Source: Symsagittifera roscoffensis
Lineage: Eukaryota > Xenacoelomorpha > Acoela > Convolutidae
Assembly: GCF_963678635.1 (NCBI RefSeq)
Contig: NC_087062.1
Span: 54,942,473 to 55,006,472 of the forward strand
DNA length: 64,000 nucleotides
Direction: 5' to 3'
The position numbers and the translations under genes were made by a program. Under the pieces are notes generated by a model. That model saw nothing but the letters and a program-made list of their open reading frames with translations, made no database searches and was not told the DNA's origin. Below, piece after piece: positions 13,072 through 22,700 of the stretch (the stretch's first letter is position 1; every line of letters begins with the position of its first letter).

Positions 13072-13079
13072 TGACGTCA
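13072..13079. promoter_or_regulatory. CRE/ATF-type palindrome TGACGTCA in the LTR
   Basis: A perfect TGACGTCA octamer lies about 300 bases before the TATA-like box and is kept in all three LTRs (10268-10275, 13072-13079, 37345-37352), including the diverged copy A LTR. CREB/ATF bZIP factors bind this octamer. Binding here is an inference. Confidence 0.55.
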
Positions 13080-13376
13080 CATTTCTGAGAAATGCTGAAA
13101 CGGCCATTTTAACAAAAAGCGAGTGAAAAACAGAACAACTTTATCTGTGATTGCGAACAGAACGAAAATCGAGATTAAAGAAAAACGACAACGAACTACA
13201 ATAGCAGAGAACGTTCCAAGTTGCAACTATTGTGCTGCTACAATAGTTGCAAGGCCGTTGCCAACAACGGTGAAGGGTGAGAACCAGCCTTCCGGATTGG
13301 TGTGAAATTGAACTTAAGGAGCTTGATTCACTGGATTCAAGAATCCGGAAGGGTTTCGGGACTGGAACTTTTAGCC

Positions 13377-13387
13377 TTTTATATAAA
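13377..13387 (+). promoter_or_regulatory. TATA-like box of the LTR promoter
   Basis: TTTTATATAAA sits in the LTR and is conserved at 37650-37660 and, slightly altered, at 10567-10575. Transcription would start some 25-35 bases downstream. It marks the probable U3/R boundary zone. Confidence 0.55.
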
Positions 13388-13833
13388 CTTTTAGCTTCTT
13401 GTCATGTCCTGAATTGAATTTAATTAACAACTGGATTCATTTTGATAAGGATGAGAAGCTAGGAGTTGGGGGAAAGGGTTGGTCCATCTTCGATGGAGAT
13501 GATGGTTTTTATCTACTGAACAAAAACAATAGTAATATAATAAGTAGTAGCCCTGTTTTTAGGAGTGACCTCGTGGTCTGGGGATACTGAGACCCAGCCA
13601 TGAGCTCACTATTTTTGCATGTAATTCAGTTAATTTGAGCGTTCTGGTCGAAGCCGGAGAGCAGTAACGTTTTTGTCGACCCGATGTAAGAAAGACCACC
13701 GAAAAGTACTGGCTTGGTAGAGACGGTGAAAAACATGCAAAGCTCTGTTTAGACGCTAGCCAGTCGTCTCAAGACTTAGTTTTGTTATCCGTCGATATGT
13801 ATCTTCCGGGCGAATGTTACATGTATATTTTTA

Positions 13834-13851
13834 TGGCGCTCCTGGGTGGTA
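13834..13851 (+). other. Candidate primer binding site
   Basis: TGGCGCTCCTGGGTGGTA starts 12 bases after the LTR end. Primer sites complement a tRNA 3' end and so begin TGG. The first six bases TGGCGC match the start of lysine-tRNA primer sites, but the following bases do not follow the usual lysine pattern, so the tRNA is uncertain. The site is repeated after LTR A at 11024. The 12-base offset from the LTR is larger than usual. Confidence 0.45.
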
Positions 13852-13886
13852 TTCATTTTAACATCATGACCGGCAGAACCGTTAAC

Positions 13887-13912
13887 GAGCACTCCGCGCC
13901 GAGCGGATGCTC
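13887..13912 (+). other. Hairpin downstream of the primer site
   Basis: GAGCACTCCGC and GCGGATGCTC pair to form a 10-bp stem with one bulged C and a short GC-rich loop. The copy A leader (11076-11101) keeps the same structure with one mismatch. In retroelements such stems near the primer site often serve dimerisation or packaging; this role is inferred. Confidence 0.45.
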
Positions 13913-14381
13913 ACATTAACGCCCTTAATAGGCCTAAACCGCCGGGGCGGAAGGGTAGTTCGGAACGCGGAAGCCTTCCGGATTGCCGTGAATAGTTTTT
14001 TAACCTAGTTAAGACCGAAAATTCACGAACCAGGAAGGGTGGGGGGATCGGCCGTCCCCTCGTCCCCTGAATGGTTGGTGACCAAAAACACTTAAAGATA
14101 TAAGTAAAACCAAACAAAAAGTAGTATAGTACCCAAGAAAAACAAAAAACATAAAAAAAATAACCGAAAAACCAAAAACAGTAAAAAAGTAAAAAATCAG
14201 TAGAAATCATCCCCCCAGACAAGATGTGATTCAACCCCCCGTTTGTTGTTGATTGATATATTGTTATTACAGGCATTTATATCAGTCAAGATTGTTACGA
14301 TCAATTTTGTGGCCCGTTTGTGAGGCTTGTACTGTAGGGTTATTTGAGCATTTAAGCACGTTAATGATAAATTGCGCTCAA

Positions 14382-15130
14382 ACCGGAAGGGTCAGCTGAT
14401 TTGCGCTCAATTCGGAAGGGTCCTGGGTGAAGACCGATCCGGCAAGCAGTACAAGGAGCAACAAGAAGGGGCTCAACGACAACAACAATCGACTGTTGGG
14501 TATCCTTAACAAGTTTTGTATCCCTTTTGGTACAAAAAGTAAGATAGTAATCTGTGGGGGGCTCGACAGTGCTGCACTGTAGTGACCCTTCACCGAACTG
14601 CGAATATCCGAGTTAAGCACCTTAATTCGGATAATAAACAAACCCGGAGGGGTATAGTATTACTAATATTATTACTTATATAGCCTATATTAATAGTCTT
14701 ATATCGTTTTTCAGTGAAAAACAACGAAAACAGACCGGTTTTTAGGATCAAAATTGCGATATTTTGATCCCCCCACAAGTCGCGATTTTTGAGATATCGA
14801 TATTTTTTGAAACGGAAAAAAGCGCTAAGTTAGTGTGTTACATCGTAACTGCACTACTGTAATAAGTAGAACCGGTTAACTTTAGTTCGGAAGTGGTTGG
14901 AACTAGTTTGGTACCAAAAACCAAATTTTCCCAATTTTTGATAGTAAGAAACACTATAAAATCAGAAAATTTTTTGAAATCTTTCAGTTAGGACAGTAAA
15001 AATAGTTGTTCGGACAACGTCCACTAGTGAATCTACGAGTTTTAAAACCCGCTACCCGAAAGCCTTCCGGGTTGCAGAGAAATCGAACATAACGTGTTTG
15101 ATTTGGTGGATTCATCAATCCGGAGGGGTC
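14382..15130 (+). repeat. Scattered TCCGGAGGGGTC-like motifs with inverted partners in the leader
   Basis: Isolated motif copies lie at 14382, 14411, 14643 and 15119. Near-complementary partners precede two of them by about 55-60 bases: GACCCTTCACCG at 14584 before 14643, and CCTTCCGGG near 15063 before 15119. A third such pair is 15639 with 15687. Each pair could fold into a stem-loop with G-U pairs. The LTR holds a perfect version of the same pair. Confidence 0.55.
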
Positions 15131-15686
15131 CAGATAGCATAGTTTTTCGCAAATTTTCTCTACAAAAGCGTTTTAAATCGGGTCTTTTGCATAGAACTAG
15201 AAGAGTATAGGCCTTGTGAGCTCAGATCAATAATTTTTAGGTCGAAAGGACCAGATTTGCGGAAAAAGTTAGGCGGAACCTATAAGAGAGAAAGTTTTTG
15301 AATTTGGAAAAAAGACGTTTTGGTTAATAACTTTGGAACTACAGAGCATATCGAGTCCATCTTGGTACCATTAGATCAGAAATTAGCTGAACTAACTAGT
15401 AGGAAAGAGAATTACTCGAAAAAGCGAGCGAGAAAATTTTTTGAGATTGTTTTTAGCAAATTCACCGATTTGGAGGGTAGACCCTTCACGTTTTATAAAA
15501 TTTTATTTAGAAAAGCATTCACACCCCTACCAAAAGGTAACAGCGATTGAATAGAGTAACTTTAGGCTGATCTAGACAAAAAGGGAGGGCTGAAGGCACA
15601 AGACAACCATAGAAGAGGCGAAATTAGGCAAGTGATAAGACCCTTCACCGTTAGTGTGAATTGTCAAATAAGCGCCTTAACTTCAA

Positions 15687-16014
15687 TCCGGAGGGGTCTA
15701 GGAAAGGATCCTATACCCTTCCCAGTTAATTCAAACAGCATAATAGCAACGCAGAACGTATCCGGAGGGGTATAAGCTGAAATTAAGAAAACTGCGAGAA
15801 GCTACTTTGACAGAGCTAAGGGCTCCGAATCCGGAGGGGTCTACTTTCCACAAAACCGGAGGGGTCCGAATCCGGAGGGGTCTTATAGTTGCTAATTCGG
15901 AGGGGTCCAAAACCGGAGGGGTCTACTATTAACTAACTCGGAGGGGTCCCGATCCGGAGGGGTCCATATTCTGACAGTCCGGAAGGGTCCTATTTGTGCC
16001 AATCCGGAGGGGTA
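15687..16014 (+). repeat. Array of 11 TCCGGAGGGGTC motifs in the leader with regular 25/16-bp spacing
   Basis: Motif starts: 15687, 15761, 15830, 15855, 15871, 15896, 15912, 15937, 15953, 15978 and 16003. The core CGGAGGGGT is kept in ten of them (CGGAAGGGT at 15978), while the 13 bases between motifs in the long intervals differ from one interval to the next. From 15830 the intervals are 25, 16, 25, 16, 25, 16, 25, 25. Constant spacing with diverged spacers suggests selection on the motif and its phase. The Drosophila gypsy element has a comparable cluster of zinc-finger (Su(Hw)) sites in its 5' UTR; the sequence here is different. An RNA role in packaging is also possible. Confidence 0.85.
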
Positions 16015-16772
16015 TTGTTTTATTAAGGACTTAGGTAAACGAAAGAAAGACTAAAAAGCGAGAGGTATTAGGTTATTAATACACAGGCTAGGTATCAGTG
16101 ACTGCACTGGTAACTTGCCTTTCAAAAAGAACCAGACTAATACAAAACAGGTCCGAACTCGGATATTCGCGACACTAAGTCTAAATTAAAAAGAGCGTGA
16201 CTCATTGGTGTGGATTGAAACATAATACGTTTTTGGGAAAAGTGACTGCCCTGAGGATTTTAGTAGGTCTAGCTCGGGCAGTCCGAAGGCAGATAGGTAA
16301 CACAGTACTCGGTGGGTGCAATAGACGCCCACTTGAGAAAATTACTGCCTTCAAAGTTTTGTCTGTTTGGTGCAGCACCAAGCAGGGAAAGCTTTTTCTT
16401 TAAAAAACAGGTTCGACTATTGTACTGCGACCGACTAAGAGTACAAGACACATACGTTTTTTTATATATACATTCATACTGTGTCAATATATTTTTTTGT
16501 TTTTGATTTTAAATCAACGTAAACTGAATACACTATCTTTTAAATTGACTGATAACATCATATTGTGCTAGTTTCCAGATCTTTGGACCGATAAACGGTC
16601 AGTGTGAATAAATTTTATACAAACTGTACTCTGACAACATACAGGGATTCGTGGTTACTGTTTAATAGAATCTGGTGAAATTTATTGTGTTGTGTCATTA
16701 TTATTGTTAATAAAACTATAAGGTCTCTAGCAATTGAGTCAAGAGTAGGCATAGGAAAGTGACAAATAGAGA

Positions 16773-19700
16773 ATGAGTTTAGACAAGTCAAGGATACCAA
16801 AACGAGGTAATAGCTCTAGGAAATTCATACCTGAAAAGCAAAGAAAAACGATGACCGATCCTTTTGTGGATTGGATCAAGCGATCCCGGTCTGACAAAAG
16901 GGGGACGGTTTCAGGCAGAATGGTTGAAACGAGAAGTCAAAAGACCTCAGAAGAGCGAAGAGAACTGTTAGAAGTGGAGGTCAATACGGACCATACCATG
17001 AACGACAACCAGGGAGTAAATGGACTGGAAGGGAGAGGCAGAAGGCTGGCGAGTGAATCTACTCCGGTAGAACAAGGCCATGATTTTGCCACTTCCACCG
17101 GGACATTGGATCGAGAGGAGATGTCGGAACTGTCCGACATCTCAACTGAAGTAACGGCAACTAGAAGATCTCCGACAGACAACACTATGATGGCAAGCGG
17201 AACTGGGAAACAAACAACCTCATCATCGTTCTCAGAAAGAATGAAGAACACCTTCGGAAACATCTTTCCATTCAGCATGGGAGGAGGAGCAGGAAACGAT
17301 GGGGAGTCCCAGGAGGAAGAGGATGAAGAGGAGCAAGGGGACTTTGGATCTCAAGTCAGTCTCAATAGTTCGATCCAGGAGAGTGAGGCACACGTCGGAA
17401 GAGAGACTGGAACCATGGATAAATTTGGTGTAGTGACAACGATAAGCAAAGAGGCAAACACACCGGGCCAGTCAAAGGACTTCGCGATTAGGACAAGTTC
17501 GGAGCCACAACCCGAAGAGAGTAGAACCAGAGGGCTTGGCAACGCGTTAGCGGATCCTGAAATAGATAATGATAAAACGTCAAGACAGAGAATCAAGGCC
17601 CGGATCTCTACCAGCACGAAGCTACCTGGGACTGACAGAGTTACACCACCACTAGTGACGCCACTCATGGATAACGGGGCAGCACTAGAGGAAGCCTTAA
17701 ACAACATAGTGGGCAGTTTAGAGGAACAAAATGAACAGATGTCGATAAGGATGAGTGAACTGGAAAGAGCAGTTCACATTGAAAGAGAAAGTCTGCGGGA
17801 AGAAATAAACCGCAACAGACAAGAAGTTGGCAGAAGCGAGAAACGCTTGAAAGAAAGAACGGACGAACATTTGACGAGGAACTTGTCGCGAATGACAAGA
17901 GAGGCGGAACAGAGGGAGTTACGCTTAAGAGCCGACATGGAGAAGTTAAGAATACAGCAAGAGCAGTCTCTTGGGTCTCTTGACATAAAGATAGACGCGA
18001 TGATGGAGAGGCGAACTCAGGCTATCATGGATAGGTTGGACGGGCAACTAAGCAGCAAGAGTGGACCAAAAGAAGGAGAGCCGAACTCGGGAGGTCCCAG
18101 CAGGGAACCGAGGGTGAACTTCAATGAACATCAAATGAGGAAGACGTATGGATCCACTAGAGGCAGGGGCAGTTCATCAGGCTATGCCACAAGGGGTAAT
18201 ACAGCATGGGGCCCGAACAGTAGAGCAAGTTCAACGGGGAACAGACAAACCTCTAACGAACGACCAACGCAAGGCACACATGCGACTGGGAGAAGTGATT
18301 CCGGCAACAGGGGGCATGCAAGCCCGAGGAGGAGTCACGTGGGCCAAGCGGGAAACGCTTACGGCGATTCGGATTGCAGGGATGCACCGCACACAGAGCC
18401 TTCGACGAGGTGTGAGGACACTCAAGCGGGACACTCAAGGGATGCTACGGCAATGGCCACAGCATTTGAACCCCTGAACAGGTCTTTGGAGACATTCCTG
18501 ACGCGGTTATCTAGAACCAATGAACGCAGTGAAAAGTCCAGAAGAGTCTTTAAGAAGCCAAGATGCTACAAAGACGAATCTGATGGCTGTATTGATACCT
18601 GGATAGAGGTAATGAAGCTGCATTTCGAGGAAGAAGACTTGTCTGAGAGACAGGAATGCAGCGCGCTCACCAGCAACTTAGAAGGGACAGCCCTGAACTG
18701 TGTCATGGCCAAGAAACAGTATCAACGTGACACTGCAGAGAAAATCTTCGAAATCTTGTTAAACCGTTTCGGATCAGGGGTGCAGGGGCACCAGGCGATG
18801 ATGCGCTTTGAGAAAAGGAGGCAACGGGAAGATGAAACCATAGACAAGTTTCTCGATGATTTGGAAATGCTGAGAAGACGCAGCCAACCGGATGAGTCAA
18901 ACCGAAGGATGAACCTGGCCGTAGCCTCAAAATTCATCGATGGTGTGAAAAATGATGAACTTCGTACGATGCTAGCAACGCATTACACACCACTATCAAC
19001 TAATGCGCCAACACCGGAGGAGTTGAGGCTCAAATCAAAAGAGTATCTATTGTTGAAACCTCCTTCAAAATCTGGATACTACAAGAACAATTATGGCAAT
19101 TTTAACAACGGACCAGCGAACCAAGGGAACAATTGGTACAAACCGAGGGACGATATGGACAAGAGACGCTCTTGTGCTAATTGTAGTTCAACTGACCATC
19201 ATGTGTCAGCATGCCCAGCTTACAAACAAGGCATGAAAGCAATAGGCTTTAGCCTCGAGGACGAAGATGCGTCAGATTTGGACCATGAGGATTTCATGAG
19301 AGGAGTAATTGCGAAATTCGGCCCGAGGTGTTTCTTTTGCAACTTGGAAGGTCATTTTAAATCAGATTGTCCGCAATTCTGGGATGCAGTGGCAGACATC
19401 AAGCATCCAAGACATGAGGAAGCACTGTCAGGAGTGAAAGCCAGCAAGGCTCGCCTGTTGAGTGAAGCGGAGGCACGCAGAAAGGATAAACCTCAAGAGC
19501 TGGTGGCGAAGAAGATGCAAGCGGTAACAGAAGAAGCGCGTGAACCGGAACCAGCAACTGCGGCCGATGACTTCAAAATTGATTATAGGGCAGCTGCGAG
19601 GGATGCTATAAATAGAGTACAGCAGGAACTAGTGACGAGAGAGATTGAACAAAAGGTGAAACTCGAGCTGGAGAATGAGAAATTACAGGAGCAACTGAAC

Positions 19701-22700
19701 GCCTTCGAAGCAACGGAAGTTGAAGAGGCAAAAACACCGAGCAGCTTGAGCATGAAACTCAATGTTATCTCTGGTCAGAGGTTCGGTATGGTACCGCAAG
19801 GAAGTAAAATACAGTCGATAATCTCGGTGGCAGGGCATCAGGTAATCAGAAACCTGAGTGAACCGTCTGAGTTCACTTTGATGCATTTGGACACATATGC
19901 AGACTATCTGAGGCAGATGGAGCCACGCACCGAGTCGAGAGCTGTGAGGGCACTACTAACAACGGGTGGCCCTCGCATGAAGAAACTTCATGGACGCTAC
20001 CTAGAAGTCTATGGACCGTATCAAGTAATGCTGAACGTGGATGGAATCAGTATTTACACCAGGACTTACATAACAACAGATGATGACCAAATGGGGCAGA
20101 TCTATTTGGGTGAAGAGGAACTCAAAGTCCGCAGGATAGGCCATGACGCCATGATGGAACAAGACGCGGTACACATTGGATATGAAGCAGATGTGACAGC
20201 ACACCTGCTCGACACCAACGGAACAAAAATCGGAGTCACAGGGCTTCTGGACACAGGAGCGGTAGTGAGTGTGATGCCGATAAAAACTTGGGAAAGAATG
20301 GGCTTCACGCGGGAAGATCTGATTCCAACGAATCTCCGACTAGCCGCTGCAAATCGAGGAGCTATCTACGTAGCCGGAAGAACACCGGTGACGGTCCTTC
20401 ACATGGGAGGACGGAACCTTTGGATGAGCTTCCTGGTGGTAGAGAATCTGGACGACGCCGACCAATTCATCTTGGGCAGAGATTTTGTCAGGAATTTCGA
20501 CGTGATGATTGACTTGAACAACGGTCTAATACGGATTAGAAACCCGGACCGAAAGTATGTTAAGAGACCAATTAATAGGATAATAACAGATGAAAATAAG
20601 GTACCAGTTTTTTTGGATAGAAAAGTAAAGTTACAACCAGGACAAGCTGTAGTAGCAATTTTTAGAATGAGAAATTTAAATTCGTTAAGTGATAGCAAAC
20701 AGGTTTGCTTAGTACCGAATCCAAATAGTCAGAGTTCGGTGATTTTAGGCCGGAGCTTCTCGGTAACGCGAAACGGACTGTGTGTCAGTGTGTTGTTGAA
20801 CACACTGGACACCACGGTTTCAATCCAGCGTGGAAAGAAGCTTGGCTACGCCTTGCCGATGAGGACCGACTATGAGGAGACAGAAAACTCGAAGAAATAT
20901 AGTGTGAAAGACTGTCCTTATCATGCAAATAAAGATAAAATCTTAAAGAGAATTAATGAATTAAAATCTATTCATAAATTGTTTTCAATGAAATCCGAAA
21001 CGGACGACGGCTTATCAAGCTGCTCGAATTTTCCGGAACGCCCCTCGTCATATGAACTAGATTCCGACAAACCGGTTTTGCCAGAAATAGAACATTTAAA
21101 AGGAAAAACAGGTGAGGGAGATTTTGAAAAATTACGGGACCTCCTAGATCGGAATGCCGAAGTATTTTTAAAACATAAGGCGGACATCGGTTGTTGTAAT
21201 TTCGTCGAACACGAAATCGAACTAGAAGAGGGCGCCGTTCCCCATAGGGAAGGCGCAAGGCGAATGACGCCACATAAATCGGAAGCGTGCCGAGCGGAAA
21301 TAGAAATGTTGCTTGAATACGACATGATAAAACCCTCGAAATCACCGTGGGCTTGCGGGGTAGTCATGGCGAAAAAGAAAGGGGGGCAGCTTAGATTTTG
21401 TTGCGACTTTCGTTACTTGAACGCGGTAACGATTAAAGATGCGTACCCGATACCGCGAATAGACGAGAGCCTATCCAAACTTGGTGATGCAAAGTTCTTC
21501 ACCACATTGGACTTGGGTTCTGCCTTCTGGCAAGTTCCTCTGCGAAAGAAGGACAGAGAGAAAACCGGATTCGCGTGCGAACTGGGGTTGTACCAGTGGA
21601 AGAGGATGCCCTTCGGCTTGTGCAATGCAACAGCAACTTTTCAAAGGCTGATGGCTCAGGCTTTGACAGGAGTGACCAAAAAGTACGGGAATCTCTTGAT
21701 GTGCTACGTGGATGACGTAGTCATAGCGACACCAACCCTGGAGGATCACATTGATCGACTCGATGAGGTCTTCGGATGTATGAAAAGAGCAGGCTTGAAA
21801 TGCAAACCATCGAAATGTGAAATCCTTAGGGATTCGATCAAGTACCTGGGAAGAATGGTGGACAGGCATGGTGTGAGGCCAGATCCAGAAGCAGTAGAGG
21901 CTGTGCTGACATGGAAAGCTCCTAGAACGGACACACAGCTCATGAGCTTCCTAGGGTTTGCCAATTACTACCGAGAATTCATAAAAGGATACGCGGACAA
22001 GGTGTACCCGATGCAGAAGCTGATGCGCAACAAAGGGAAAAAGTTCGAATGGAACGAAGAGGCACAAGTTGCTTTCGAGAACATAAAGCGGGAACTGTGC
22101 GAAGCGCCAGTGCTGGGCATGCCTACAGAAAAGGGCATGTATGTTCTTGACACAGACGCATCGGTGGTGGCCATCTCAGGAATATTGCATCAAGAGCAAG
22201 AATGGAACGGAAGAACGGTTCTCGGTCCCATTGCATACGGCAGCAAGGTCTTGAGTGACACAGAGATGAAATATGGCGCACCAAAAGCAGAAATGTTTGC
22301 AGTAGTCACTTTCGTGGAAAAGTACCGTGCATACTTGGGGAGCGCTCCCTTCAAGTTACGCGTGGACATCAGACCGTTATCCTGGTTGAAGACCTACTCG
22401 ATAGATCAGAGTTATATTGGTAGATGGATAGAAAGATTGGATGGCTACCATATGATAATCGAACATAGGATGCGTGATAAACATCAGAATGCTGACAGTC
22501 TCAGCAAGAAAACTGAGTTCTATGAAAGATTGGAGCAGAAGCAGGCCAATCAGGCGGAAGTAAAGGAGGGATTCTCGTTTCTGGACAAAGAAACTTATGA
22601 AGCGCTTCCCTTAACGAGATGGTTGGATAAGTCTGGACATCCAATTCCGGGGCATCCTGAGTTACCTGTAGAGAAAGCAGCCGAGATAAAGATCCTGTCA

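Larger units (their letters stand above)
12902..13821 (+). repeat. 5' LTR of element B
   Basis: It begins TGTGACATTCG and ends CGAATGTTACA, an 11-bp terminal inverted repeat with one mismatch. It contains TGACGTCA at 13072-13079, a perfect 11-bp inverted pair CCTTCCGGATT/AATCCGGAAGG (13288-13298 and 13342-13352), and TTTATATAAA just downstream near 13378. A 60-codon open frame inside (13123-13305) is also present in the 3' LTR but has no recognisable domain. Confidence 0.92.
13822..16772 (+). other. 5' leader of element B, 2.95 kb, untranslated
   Basis: This is the unusually long stretch between the 5' LTR and the gag start. It holds a primer-site candidate (13834), a hairpin (13887-13912), repeated CCGG-A/G-AGGG motifs in both orientations, and a dense motif array (15687-16014). 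Short open frames at 15320-15550 (76 codons) and 16197-16403 have no recognisable domain and are probably not translated products of note. The gag ATG at 16773 is the first ATG of the long frame. Confidence 0.8.

Noticed and set aside
13123-13305. 60-codon open frame in the LTR, identical in both B LTRs
   Set aside because: Identity reflects the young LTR pair; LTR A does not keep the frame and no domain is visible.
15320-15550. 76-codon open frame in the leader of element B
   Set aside because: Lysine-rich, no recognisable domain and no second copy available in the window for comparison.
15687-16014. CRISPR-like array
   Set aside because: Repeat units are only 12 bp, spacers are 4-13 bp, and the setting is a eukaryotic retrotransposon leader.
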